DNA of 64,000 nt from Hanleya hanleyi (GCA_036873755.1 JAVTVY010025348.1:43928-107927), one strand, 5' to 3'; shown: positions 51,500 to 62,587, counted from the stretch's first letter. A program made the numbers and translations. The notes: generated from the letters alone by a model not told the origin.

Positions 51500-53250
51500 G
51501 CGAAAGCATCGGCTAGAAAACTCGGCTGTGCTTCAACAGTTGAATAAACCTGCGTTTCCTCGTGTGTAAAGACTGGCGTATAACTCTAGTTTTCCTGAAT
51601 CAAATACCTTCAAACTCACACACATTGTTCTAAGAATATGTCCGCATAGACACGCCAAATTAGGTGCATATCCGAGAGCATTTATTTCTAGAAATGCCGC
51701 GTAGTATTTAGTGAAATCGATGACAGAAAGTAGTCGCTCTTCAAAATACGGCTTCTTTGATTAAAATTATCAAACAGGCAGTAAAGTTAGTATCATGAAA
51801 TGAAAGTTGAATCTATGTCCTAACTAGTTGATGTTTCATCCTTGGGTTAAAAGCTGGATATCTTTAAAACGAACCGTTTGAAGGTGGAGGTGTAAGCACA
51901 TTCTGCCCGCCAATAAATTTCCGAAAACTGTGTCACCATGACCGATATTGCAAATGAACTGTGTCACGAGTCCATCTCTCTGAGATGTTTAACCACTGGC
52001 AGGTTTAACATTGGGATTGTGACCTCTGGGGGCTCATACCCCAGTGGAAAATGACACCCTTAATTCATTCTTAGAATAAAACGCTGATATAAAACTACAA
52101 CTACGATATATATATATAAAAAATAATAAATGAAGCACCAAACCCGTATCTGACAATATTGTGTCAATGTTCTATTTCGCTTCAATTCAATAAAAGGATC
52201 CCGCCGATGCTTATATTATGTGTTTTCAACCCTATATATAATAATATTAATAAGAAAACACAGGACAGGAATCGACCCAATTAATATAAATGAAGCGAGA
52301 CAGTTGAGAATCACATGTATAACCTATAAATTCCATGTCAACGTCAGCCATGCATGCATGAAGCCACTCCAGCAAGAGAGCATTGCGTTCCCATATAAAT
52401 CGTGATATATCCGTTCATTTGGGATATTGATATTAAAATCTCAGTAAACTCAGATATAATATCACGGAATTTACCATCTTGGTTTACCTAGATTGATTGA
52501 TATTCAAGCCGGGTAATCCATAGCACTCCGTACATGTACGACTGTATACTTCAATCATCATTTATTCTCCATATTTGAATCATACAAAGAATTAATATGT
52601 ATAGAAAGAGAAATATAACTGTTTCAGTTGTTAATATTTCAAAACAGAATTGCCCTACTATTGGGCAAAGTGAAGCCGGGGCATCCAGCATGAACATGCA
52701 TTTCTCTACATCTGAAAAGCCAATAAAATCCGGGAAGAGGTTATTTATTTTCTGGTACAGGGTATTTCTCAAAGTGTTGTTTACTGGACATCGCGTAAGG
52801 AAGTGTAGTTCGTCCTCAGTCTATATATTCGGTCCTCTCTATATCAATACCCCTGTATACCTTCCAGTCTCTATCTCAAGAGTCGATGTGGACATATCCT
52901 TAATTTTGTGATGGCCGGTCTGAAATTAATGTTTTTAACGCGCGCACAAAAGGCACTCAGGCGTTCCATATAGCCTATATCCTTTATGAAGTGCAATATC
53001 GCGCCAATATTTTTATCCAATGATCATCCTAGCATAACGATCATTCAGCTTCGCCTCTTTGACATGATCCGGTAAAAGGAGGTCAGATTTGGCGCAGTTT
53101 TTACACGAAATGCGGTAGTTGAAATACACCACGGTTGACTTGTGTAACTCTCAAAGCAAATTCGAGGAGACATTGGATAAGTGTTTGTATCTTGTTGCTA
53201 TTTTCCAGATTTTTATAGTTTTGTTTCAAAGTATTTTATATAATTGCCAT
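51500..53250. other. Intergenic, no gene recognised
   Basis: AT-rich; the open frames here have no recognisable content. I see no RNA gene or clear repeat. Confidence 0.4.
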
Positions 53251-53251
53251 T

Positions 53252-55048
53252 AAAGATTTTTCTTTTCTTTTCTTTTTCCTCTAGAATTTTTGATTTTGGG
53301 ATTACGAAAACAAAAAAAAAGAAAATTGAAATTTGGCAGTCAATTTTCAATTTTCGCTTTTCGTTTTCCCGGCTTTTCGCAAAAATGAAATCAAATATTG
53401 AAAATTGTCTCGACTTGTCCGTTTTTCGTTTTTTGATTTTAACTTTGACGTATCAATACTGAGTTCGCACGCGGAAGGGTTATGACTTCACTTCTGGTAC
53501 GACGAGTAGAACAGAAAACGCAAATCGTGCTGTATACGAGGTGTGGAGCGTGAGAGGCATGTGGCCCACCAGACCATCATCACGAGCCAGTGTATCGATC
53601 GATTTGTTGGGGTATCTCTTCACTGGCTTGGTTAGTTGCCCATAGTAGTTCTAGATAAAACTAGATCAAGGGTTATCCTCTAAATCGAACCAATCAGTGA
53701 TCAGGCACAGCTACTCATCACGCCAATCCACTGCACTGTTTGAGATGTGACAGGTTTGAATTTTTTCGCTGGCTCCTTTGATGTCAGGCTGAAATTGTCA
53801 TCGAGAGTCAAAGCAAAATCCGCCGGCTTGGGATACCGACATGCTAATTCAAAATAAGCTAAGGGATGCAATTTCGAAACTGAGGCAACGATTCAAGAAC
53901 TCACTCGAATCACCAAAAATGTCCAGGAAAACCCTGTGCGAGGTTTTACGATTTACCTGGACTTGTGAAGATGCACCAGACAGGTCTGAACAGGAGGCAT
54001 CTCGCTGTTCTCATTGGTTATTGGCATTGAGGCTTTAGCCAATCAGGACGCAATCTTAGATTTTCTCAGTTCTAAAAATAGATGTTTGGAGCGCTTTGAA
54101 AGCGAACAACATTCATGCACAGAACCGCTATTTTTCAATGATTTAAAAATACAGTACTTATAAAGATACCAACAAAGATGTATTACCAATAAGAATAAGC
54201 ATCGCGGTGACGGGCCTTGACATCCGTATATGGCAAGCGGCCTGTAAACCACCATTTCAAACAAGACGCCAGACGTCTGAATGATTCAACGCTTTAGGAC
54301 TTCCTTCTCTGTTGTTGAGACCTGGAGCGTTCAGATACCACGATTGACACCAGACGTCTGAATGATTTAACGCTTAATGCTTCAGGTCCAATCTTCCTTC
54401 TCTATTTTGGGGACTGGGATCGTTGGAGCGTTCAGATGCTCGTCAAAGTTCAGCATCAAAAACACTTCAACACTTGAAGTGCGGGTGTCAAACGCTTCAA
54501 CGCATCGACGCGGGAAGTTCCTTTGGAGATTATGATTAGGGTACCCACGTATTTATTATACTACCCTACTTTAATGAAATCAACCAGGTTGTTCACCATA
54601 TCATGCTTCACGCCTGCTGCACATATGCCTATTCGATCCTGCACATGCGCAGTTGGCCCATTATAATGTAGCTCGAATGCCTGGCTACAGGGACCGAGTA
54701 TAGTCTAGTGAAACTTCCATATCTTCGCCCTGTTTGTTTTCAATATTATGCTCCACACATGCCTATACAGCACGATTTGCGCTTTCCCTACTACTCCGCG
54801 GACAGAAAGTGACATCAAAAGCCATGCGCGTGCGCAATTGACATTAACGTCAAAGTTAAAATCAAAAAAACGAAAAACGGACAAGTCGAGGCAATTTTCG
54901 ATATTTGATTTTCATTTTTGCGAGAAGAAAATTGAATGTCAAATTTCAATATTTGATTTTGAGAAAACGAAAAGCGAAAATTTAAAATTGACGGTCAAAT
55001 TTAAATTTTTGATTTTGAAAAACTAAAAACGAGAAAAGAAAATTGAAC
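53252..55048. mobile_element. 1.8-kb element with AT-rich 195-bp inverted ends
   Basis: Left arm 53252-53452 and right arm 54847-55046 are inverted: CGACTTGTCCGTTTTTCGTT pairs with AACGAAAAACGGACAAGTCG; AACTTTGACGT with ACGTCAAAGTT. The arms are made of GATTTT/AAAATC words. The interior has no transposase. Confidence 0.85.
54265..54450. repeat. Direct repeat around CCAGACGTCTGAATGATT
   Basis: Two copies about 85 bp apart start at about 54269 and 54351, each followed by CAACGCTT/TAACGCTT, CTTCCTTCTCT and GGAGCGTTCAGAT. Confidence 0.75.
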
Positions 55049-55049
55049 T

Positions 55050-55720
55050 GTGGAAGGTTACACGGACCTGTTAACACTGTTAATAGTTATGTTAGTAGTA
55101 TACAAAGCGTAAATGGAGTCTTTTTCTCCCCGGATGTAAAAATGACGTCACAACTTCCGATGGTGGCGCCATCTGTACACTTTGGATGCAAGGGAGGAAA
55201 CGAGGCGGTGGGGAGGTCACGGGGAGGTCACAGAGGTCAAGTGCACTATAGTTCCGGCAACCTTTGACCTCGAATTCTTCCGCGGTGATGCGGTCTGGTG
55301 GTAATGCGGTTGCGGGAGAAAGCTTCCGCGGACAGAAAGTAGTCCCATGGGTTGAGGAGACAACTCGAATGTTTGGCCGCCATCTTGAATTTTTGCCTCG
55401 TCTCATGTCACGGTAAATTGAGCAACATTACCCTCAAAAAACCCTCACATTACCCTCAACAAACCCTCTTAAGACATATAATAATAATAAAGATACCCTA
55501 TAGGTGTTGTACGATCTTATTATGACGAGTCTAGGATCAGTGCGACCCCAGGGTCGAGCGTTTATTGTCTGATATGTCTCCGCAAAAAATAAACAAACAA
55601 AATGGCGGCGCTTGCTATGGGGATTCCCTTTTGACATCACGACATCGATCGCGCTGCCCTCTGGAGGCAGGGAAGACAACTTCTCACTGGGCGAACCCTC
55701 TGTAGGACAAATGCCGGGTC
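55050..55720. other. Spacer before the giant element
   Basis: No gene recognised. Moderately GC-rich with GAGGTCACGG repeats (55210-55240) and ACATTACCCTCA repeats (55425-55465). This may already belong to the outer end of the giant element, which I could not locate. Confidence 0.35.
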
Positions 55721-55819
55721 ATCTCCCCTGATTCGAACATTTGCGTCTTTACGGGGAATGCCTGTATGATGTATAGGGGTGGTCATTTTGGTCTTGTGGA
55801 TTTTACTATGGGTTGTGGT

Positions 55820-56290
55820 TCGTGAAGGGGCATCTGATGGGCTGGGTGTGGGGTTGAAATATCGGCATTCTGCGCATGCGCGGTGGCCCAAGGGTATGAA
55901 AATAGACGTTTTGGAGCTAGGGGAGCCACTAATGGTCCAATGGAGTCGTATGAGGTATCCAAGTGAAGCATTCGTGAAGGGGCATCTGATGGGCTGGGTG
56001 TGGGGTTGAACTATCGGCATTCTGCGCATGCGCGGTGGCCCAAGGGTATGAAAATAGACGTTTTGGAGCTAGGGGAGCTACTAATGGTCCAATGGGGTCG
56101 AGTGAGGTATGAAAGTGAAGCATTCGTGAAGGGGCATCTGATGGGCTGGGTGTGGGGTTGAAATATCGGCATTCTGCGCATGCGCGGTGGCACAAGGGTA
56201 TGAAAATAGCCGTGTTGGAGCTAGGGGAGCCCCTAATGGATCAATGGGGTCATATGAGGTATCAAAGTGAAGCATTCGTGAAGGGGCATC
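55820..56290. repeat. 152-bp tandem repeat, 3 units plus partial
   Basis: CGTGAAGGGGCATCTGATGG starts at 55821, 55973 and 56125 and in part at 56277. Each unit includes TCTGCGCATGCGC and GACGTTTTGGAGCTAGGGG. Confidence 0.92.
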
Positions 56291-56545
56291 CAGTCATGGG
56301 TGGGTGCATGTAAAATTTTTCCTGAAAAAAAACGGAACACGGACTTTATCGAAAAATCCGAGAAAATGCCTATATGGGGTATGGGGGTATATAGGTCGCC
56401 GGGCTTAACGGGGCTTGCCTATCAATAGAGTTATCTCCCCCTAGTTCCAGGGTGGGTGTATGTACAATTTTTCCTGAAAAAAATACGGAACACGGACTTT
56501 ATCCTAAATTACAGAAAATGCCTATATGGGGTATGGGGGGTATAG
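56290..56545. repeat. About 165-bp repeat, 1.5 units
   Basis: GGGTGGGTGCATGTAAAATT and GGGTGGGTGTATGTACAATT begin two copies, each followed by TTTCCTGAAAAAAA and CGGAACACGGACTTTATC. Confidence 0.8.
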
Positions 56546-56549
56546 GACC

Positions 56550-57410
56550 ATCCTGGGAAACCTACTTCTCGACATCTGCGGTATAGGTTGTGGGGTCTCG
56601 TGTTCTTAGTCTCGTCAAGACAAACATGATAGGAAGTGTCGCGGAGCGAATCGGTGAAATTTTTGAAAAAAGTCGCCAAGACCCATATAGACCCATATAG
56701 TCCCATACTGGGGTATAGGACCGATGTTTGTCTCACTGGGAAACCTACTTCTAGACATTTGTGGTATAGGTTGTGGGGTCTCGTTTTCTTAGTCTCGTCA
56801 TTTAGAACATGATAGGAAGTGTCCCGGAGCGAATCGGTGAAATTTTTGAAAAAAGTCACTGAGACCGATATAGACCCATATAGGCCCATACTGGGGGTAT
56901 AGGATCAATGTTTGTCCCCCTGCGAAACCTACTTCTATACATTTGCGGTAGGGTTGTTTGGATTTGTTTTTCACGTCTCGTCATTTAGAACACGATAGGA
57001 AGTGTCGCGGAGCGAATCGGTGAAATTTTTGAAAAAGTACGATATAGCCCCATATAGGCCCATACTGGGGGTATAGGATCAATGTTTGCCCCCCTGGGAA
57101 ACCTACTTCTATACATTTGCGGTAGGGTTGTTTGGATTTGTTTTTCACGTCTCGTCATTTAGAACACGATAGGAAATGTCGCGGAGCGAATCGGTGAAAT
57201 TTTTGAAAAAAGTCACCGAGACCCATATAGACCCATATAGACCCATATAGGCCCATACTGGGGTATAGAACCGATGTTTGGCCCCTGGGAAACCTACTTC
57301 TATACATTTGCGGTAGGGTTGTTTGGATTTGTTTTTCACGTCTCGTCATTTAGAACACGATAGGAAGGGTCCCGGCACGAAACGGTGAAATTTTTGAAAA
57401 AAGTCACCGA
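56550..57410. repeat. About 183-bp tandem repeat, 4.6 units
   Basis: GAAACCTACTTCT recurs at about 56558, 56741, 56924, 57101 and 57289. Each unit holds GAGCGAATCGGTGAAATTTT and short runs of ACCCATATAG that vary in number. Confidence 0.92.
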
Positions 57411-57779
57411 GGCCTGGGTAGGCCCATAGGCCTAAACTGCATGGCTATGGGTGTATAGGGCCATACGGGGTGGACATGTTGGAGCCTAGGTGAGTCCTGG
57501 TGGTCCGATGGGGTCGAGTGAGGTCTTATTTTGAAGCTCTCATGCAGGAGCACTTGACTACACTAATGGTTCGTCCGTGTTCAATAGTCTGCGCATGCGC
57601 AGCCTGACATTTTTGGGGTATGTGGGTGTGTGTTTGGGGTAGAGATGGACCGCTATGGGTCCGAATGGGTCGTGGAAGGTGTCAAAGTGAAGCTTGTGTG
57701 GGTTAAAGTCAGAATGGTGTGTTTTTAAGTGCAAGTCGCGTTAATCTGCGCATGCGCAGTTGGTTGTAGTAAGTAAAGT

Positions 57780-58560
57780 GGCCATTTTGGGGCAGTACAT
57801 GAAGGTATTTGGGGTCCAGATGGGCTATTCACGGTTCGAATGCGTCCTGGAAGGTGTCATCTTGTAGCTCTCGGGGTGTAGATCCCGAGTTGAGGGCTAT
57901 TCACGTCACCTGTGACGTCATCGGTGACGTCATCAGTACGAGTAGTAAGTAAAGTGGGTATTTTGGGGCAGTGAAAGGAAGGTATTTGGTGTAGAGATGG
58001 ACCATCCTTGGTCCGAATGCGTCCTGGGAGGTGTCATTTTGTAGCTCTCGGGGTGTAGACCCCGATTTTGGGGCTGTTCACAGCATCTGTGACGTCATTG
58101 GTGACGTCATCAGTACGAGTAGTAGCGAAAGTGTGCATTTTGGGGCAGTGAAGGAAGGTATTTGGGGTAGGGATGCTTCATCCTCAGTCCGAATGCGTCG
58201 TGTGGGATGTCATCTTGTAGTTTTCGGCGTGCAGACCTCGATTTGAGGGCTGTCCACAGCATCTGTGACGTCACTGGTGACGTCATCAGTAGGAGTAGTA
58301 GCGAAAGTGAGCATTTTGAGGCAGTGAAGGATGGTATTTGGTGTAGAGATGGACCATCCTTGGTCCGAATGCGTCATGGGAGGTGTCATGTTGTAGCTCT
58401 CGGGGTATAGACCCCGATATGAGGGATATCCACAGCATCTGTGACGTCATTGGTGACGTCATCAGTACGAGTAGTAGCGAAAGTGGGCATTTTTTTTAGC
58501 AGTGAAGGATGTTACTTGGTGTAGAGATGGACCATCCGCGGTGCGAATGCGTCGTGTGAG
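57780..58560. repeat. 176-bp subterminal repeat with paired TGACGTCA, left arm
   Basis: Four full units. Each has two TGACGTCA palindromes whose starts are 12 bp apart: 57913/57925, 58090/58102, 58266/58278, 58442/58454. Units also hold AGTACGAGTAGTA, TTTTGGGGCAGTGAAGGA, GTAGAGATGGACCATCC and GTAGCTCTCGGGGTGTAGAC. Confidence 0.93.
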
Positions 58561-58817
58561 GTGTCATCTTGTAGCAACGCCCACCAACGCCATTCTTAAT
58601 GCTTCAACCCCCTGGTGAAATAGCTCAGAAGCTCTGATATTCCATGGAATTGTCACTAATTCTTCGAAATGCAGTGACGCCCGTCAACGCCCGTCGTTAC
58701 ACCTTAACACTCTAACATAACACCATGATATAGACCAGAGAGAGAACAACAACAGCAACAACAACAACAAGGATGACACATGAATAACAACAAGTTCAGC
58801 AATGTTCATACAGTTTA

Positions 58818-59264
58818 TTATCCCCAATGTAACATATGACTCGAAACCGTAACGCTGGGGTCCGGCTGGATATCCAGGCCCTCCTGGACTGTGGGTATAG
58901 GCGGGCTCTTCGTCATCGCATCACCAGTGGCGTTCGTCTCCCCGGGTTCATCTTCACTGGGTCTGACCTTCCGCAGCTCCTCTTTAGTGGAAAGTTGTCG
59001 CCCAAACCGTAGAGACGGGGCATGCATCAAACGTTGGTGCTGTCTAAACCGACTGGGTCGTTTGAAGAGTCGACCACAATCATTACATAGTACCGTCGCA
59101 CCCGCGTGGAGTACCCTCTCATGACGCAGTAATTTATCCTCCCGATTGAATGACCGTGCGCAGATTATACAAGTTTAGCGTGCATCGTTGTGGATGGAGG
59201 CCTCGTGGCGTCGTAAATTATCTAGACGAGTAAACATCTTCTGGCAAGTTGTGCAAGTGAACAT
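58818..59264 (-). pseudogene. Zinc-finger element gene, copy 1: stop codon and truncated
   Basis: The minus strand opens MFTCTTCQKMFTRLDNLRRH with a TATA box 46-53 bp upstream, exactly as in the intact copy at 61643. After finger 1 the codon for the Tyr in DARYTC is TAA, which stops translation at residue 29. Past the stop the frame continues with fingers 2 and 3 and the linker, then breaks at the word TCGAGTCAT and runs into arm sequence. The 148-residue domain is missing. A downstream Met could yield a small finger fragment, but I read it as a pseudogene. Confidence 0.85.
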
Positions 59265-59309
59265 CTTGGTGGTTGACAGAGTGTCTGATGAAACGGCCAG
59301 GCCGCTTCC

Positions 59310-59317
59310 CTTTTATA
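59310..59317 (-). promoter_or_regulatory. TATA box, zinc-finger copy 1
   Basis: TATAAAAG on the minus strand in the conserved context GCTATAAAAGGGAAGCGGCC/GCGTGCTATAAAAGG shared by all copies with a 5' end. Confidence 0.8.
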
Positions 59318-59483
59318 GCACGCTGGCTGGTGATCTATTTTTAGCACACTCAGTTCAACTATCCCCAAGTCGAGGGCCGAGCCGTGACATCTTCGGTAAC
59401 CTCCGTGTCTCTTCGGTCACCTCCGTAACGTCAACGATCAACATGTAGACATATAGAGTATGTACGGCATGCTATGGTATTCA

Positions 59484-60397
59484 TCAGTGCATGAGTGACG
59501 CATTCAGCCGATGGGGGTGGTCGGTCAGCTTGGTAACGAAAAACGTAACATTGGTCACCCTCTCTACGACCCATTGTGTGTTGGGGCGTTGTTGTTGGGC
59601 CCATTCCAAAGGATCCACGGTGTCCAGTTTCTCCAGCATCGTCTCTAGCGACGCCCGGTTAATGATGGTAAACGGTTGGTCAAATACCCGGATGTTACTG
59701 CTCGGGTAAAAATATCGGACTTGATCTGTCTCCTTATGCTGCAGTACATAACCAAACCCCAGATTTAATTTGAAGGACGTAGCTTGGTCATTGAAGATGG
59801 CTTCCACGTAGTTGCGTAGACAGGTGAGGTCAGTCAGTCGGAAATTGTAGATATCTTGAATAGGGCGATGACGGTAGAAACATTGCCGGATCATGGGCCA
59901 ATGGCGCCGATAAATGTCACTCACTGGATGGTCTTCGTGTGACAGATCGCTGGGAACATTTATGGGTTCGTCCACGAAGTGTACTTTGCCCTCCACGTCG
60001 TACAAAATCTGGCCCAGGTCTTGTCGTCCGGGTGACCTATTGAATTAGGGCGACATCATCATCGGCCCTCGTGCGATGGGTGGGGAGTTCCCCCTGTCTC
60101 GATATTGATGCCTACGGGCTCTTCTACCTGCAAACGTGGCTGCGGAACAGGGTGTCGTGTGCGTTGGTGTCGCAGCAACTGACTGGTCAGTTTGAAAAGC
60201 CGACCACATTCTTCGCATGGACGCTTGGGTACTTCATGGCGTGCTCGTGTGTGGCGCTGTAAATGATCCGAGCGCTGAAACGACAGTGTACATATCGTAC
60301 AGTTATACCGGGCGGTTCCTTCGTGCTTGGTAGCCTCATGGCGGCGCAAGTCGTGCAGACGAGTGAATGATTTCGAGCACGTAGTACAAGTGAACAT
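59484..60397 (-). pseudogene. Zinc-finger element gene, copy 2: frameshifted into two frames
   Basis: From ATG 60397 the first frame gives 112 residues with three C2H2 fingers (CTTCSKSFTRLHDLRRHEAT..., then RSDHLQRH, then LTSQLLRH), all CX2CX12HX4H, and stops at 60059 soon after SHEGR. A second frame (59484-60005) carries the intact conserved domain, from HPVSDIYRRHWPMIR to HRLNASLMH. Compared with copy 3, the linker here has one extra C plus later small changes, so the finger and domain parts are out of frame. It is therefore probably broken, although the finger part alone could still be made. Recognition helices differ strongly from those of copy 4. Confidence 0.82.
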
Positions 60398-60442
60398 CTT
60401 GGTGGCTGACAGACTGTCGGATGAAACGGCCAGGCCGCTTCC

Positions 60443-60450
60443 CTTTTATA
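60443..60450 (-). promoter_or_regulatory. TATA box, zinc-finger copy 2
   Basis: TATAAAAG on the minus strand, 46-53 bp before the ATG, in the same conserved promoter block as copies 1 and 4. Confidence 0.8.
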
Positions 60451-60726
60451 GCACGCTAGCTGGTATCATGTTCGGGCACCTCCGTGTCTCTTCGGTGATC
60501 TCCGTGACATCTTCGGTGACCTCCGTGTCCCGTGTCACGTGACCGGAACTGACCTTTGACCCCGGCGCGCAAATGGGCGTCAACGCCCGGTGGTGGTGGT
60601 GGGAACTCCCGTGTGGCAGAGCTCTTGGATCGGAGCTCTTGGAGCTTAAAGCCTGTGGAGCTCAGATCTCGGAAGTGACATTTGCATACGACCTCTGTGA
60701 GGTCACTTTCGCTTCCGTTCACGTGA

Positions 60727-60821
60727 CCGGAACTGACCTTTGCCCCCGTCGCGCGCGGTGCATAGGTTTCCACCGCGTGCGGTGGAAACCTTTGCGCGCC
60801 GGGGGCAAAGGTCAGTTCCGG
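60727..60821. repeat. Central palindrome of the giant element
   Basis: An inner stem of 13 bp (60764-60776 with 60779-60791, 2-nt loop) and an outer perfect stem of 22 bp (60727-60748 with 60800-60821) are separated by short GCGC-rich pieces. It lies close to the midpoint of the outer arms (about 60.80 kb). Confidence 0.9.
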
Positions 60822-60828
60822 TTCCGCC

Positions 60829-61380
60829 ATCAATATCGAAACAGGGGGAACTCCCACCCATCGCACGAGGGCCGATGATGATGTCGCCCTAATTCAACAG
60901 TCAAATTCCGACGACAAGACCTTGGGCCAGATTTTGTACGACGTGGAGGGCAAAGCACACTTCGTGGACGAACCCATAAATGTTCCCAGCGATCTGTCAC
61001 ACGAAGACCATCCAGTGAGTGACATTTATCGGCGCCATTGGCCCATGATCCGGCAATGTTTCTACCGTCATCGCCCTATTCAAGATATCTACAATTTCCG
61101 ACTGACTGACCTCACCCGTCTACGCAACTACTTGGAAGCCATCTTCAATGACCAAGCTACGTCCTTCAAATTAAATCTGGCGTTTGGTTATGTACTGCAG
61201 CATAAGGAGACAGATCAAGTCCGATATTTTCACCCGAGCAGTAACATCCGGGTATTTGACCAACCGTTTACCATCATTAACCGGGCGTCGCTAGAGACGA
61301 TGCTGGAGAAACTGGACACCGTGGATCCCTTGGAATGGGCCGCACCTGGCGCAAGTGAACGTGAAGAGTGTGACCAATGA
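60829..61380 (+). pseudogene. Zinc-finger element gene, copy 3: fingers lost, 3' frameshift
   Basis: The frame starts in linker sequence (INIETGGTP) directly after the central palindrome, so promoter and fingers are gone. It then reads without a stop through DDDVALIQQSNSDDKTLGQI into the conserved domain (HPVSDIYRRHWPMIRQCFYR...). After DPLEWA a deletion shifts the frame and translation ends at 61380 (GASEREECDQ). Traces of the missing end (GTTACCAGCGACCGA, CCCATCGGCTGAA) follow. It shows how linker and domain were originally joined in the copy 2/3 lineage. Confidence 0.8.
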
Positions 61381-61589
61381 TCCCGTTTTCGTTACCAGCG
61401 ACCGATACCCATCGGCTGAATATCTCGCTGCATGATAATTATATTATACTCTATATGTCTACATGTTGATCGTTGACGGTACGGAGGTGACCGAAGATAC
61501 ACGGATGTTACCGAAGATGTCACGGCTCGGCCCTCGACTTGGGGATAGTTGAACTGAGTGTGCTAAAAATAGATCACCAGCTAGCGTAC

Positions 61590-61597
61590 TATAAAAG
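61590..61597 (+). promoter_or_regulatory. TATA box, intact zinc-finger gene (copy 4)
   Basis: TATAAAAG, 46-53 bp before the ATG at 61643, within a block (GGAGCGGCCTGGTCGTTTCA) shared with copies 1 and 2. Upstream are short repeats of the type GGAGGTGACCGAAGAT/ACGGATGTTACCGAAGAT. Confidence 0.82.
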
Positions 61598-61642
61598 GGG
61601 AGCGGCCTGGTCGTTTCATCCGACTTTCTGTCAACCACCAAG

Positions 61643-62587
61643 ATGTTCACTTGCACAACTTGCCAGAAGCAGTTTGCTCGTCTAGATAGTTTACGACGTC
61701 ACGAGGCCTCCACCCACAACGATGCACGGTATACTTGTATAATCTGTGCACGATCATTCAATCGGGAGGATAATTTACTGCGCCATGAGAAGGCACTCCA
61801 CGAGGGTGTGACGGTACAATGTAACGATTGTGGTCGACTCTTCAAACGACCCAGTCGGTTAAGACAGCACCAACGTTTGATGCATGCCCCGTCTCTACGG
61901 TTTGGGCGACAACTTTCCACTAAAGAGGAGCCGCGGAAGGTCAGACCCAGTGAAGATGAACCCGGGGAGACGAACGCCACTAATGATGCGATGACGAAGA
62001 GCCCGCCTATACCCACGGTCCAGGAGGGCCTGGATATCCAGCCGGACCCCAGCGTTACGGTTTCGAGTCATACGCCTGACGACATCGAACATTTTCTGGA
62101 CGAGTCCATAAATGTTTCTAGCGGTCTCTTACAGGACGCCCATCCAGTGAGTGACATTTATCGGCGCCATTGGCCAATGATACGGCACTGTTTCCACCGT
62201 CATCGCCCTATTCAAGACATCTACAATTTCCGACTGACCGACCTCGCCCGTCTACGCAGCTACATGGAAGCCGTCTTCAATGACCAAGCTACGTCCTTCA
62301 AATTAAATCTGGCGTTTGGTTATGTGCTGCGGCATGAGGAGACAGACCAAGTCCGATACTTTTACCCGAGCAGTAACATCCGGGTATTTGACCAACCGTT
62401 TACCATCACGGATAGGGCGTCACTAGAGACGATGCTGGAGAAACTGGACACCGTGGATCCCTTGGAATGGGCCCAACAACAACGCCCCAACACCAAGTGG
62501 ACAGTGGAGAGTGTGACCAATGTTACGTTTTTCGTTACCAAGCTGACCGACCACTCCCATCGGCTGAATGCGTCACTCATGCACTGA
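61643..62587 (+). CDS. Intact three-finger C2H2 protein with conserved C-terminal domain (copy 4)
   Basis: A 314-residue single-exon protein. Three CX2CX12HX4H fingers: C4/C7/H20/H25, C32/C35/H48/H53, C60/C63/H76/H81. Residues 82-166 are a polar linker rich in Glu, Pro and Thr. Residues 167-314 are a conserved domain beginning HPVSDIYRRHWPMIRHCFHR and including TSFKLNLAFGYVLRHEETDQ, VRYFYPSSNIRVFDQP, EWAQQQRPNTKW and VTNVTFFVTKLTDH. I recall this YFYPSSN...QRPNTKW...VTNVTF pattern as part of large uncharacterised proteins of repetitive elements in invertebrates, but cannot confirm that. Fingers suggest DNA binding, perhaps to element ends; the domain function is unknown. It is the only unbroken copy of four, with TATA box and AATAAA, so it may be expressed. 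Not a typical host KRAB- or BTB-type gene. Confidence 0.88.
   Translation: MFTCTTCQKQFARLDSLRRHEASTHNDARYTCIICARSFNREDNLLRHEKALHEGVTVQCNDCGRLFKRPSRLRQHQRLMHAPSLRFGRQLSTKEEPRKVRPSEDEPGETNATNDAMTKSPPIPTVQEGLDIQPDPSVTVSSHTPDDIEHFLDESINVSSGLLQDAHPVSDIYRRHWPMIRHCFHRHRPIQDIYNFRLTDLARLRSYMEAVFNDQATSFKLNLAFGYVLRHEETDQVRYFYPSSNIRVFDQPFTITDRASLETMLEKLDTVDPLEWAQQQRPNTKWTVESVTNVTFFVTKLTDHSHRLNASLMH

Noticed and set aside
55637..56275. Several overlapping minus-strand frames with IFIPLGHRACAECR repeats
   Set aside because: They are the 152-bp tandem repeat read through; the frames repeat with it.
55820..58560. CRISPR-like array
   Set aside because: Repeats are contiguous and long with no unique spacers, and the DNA is eukaryotic.
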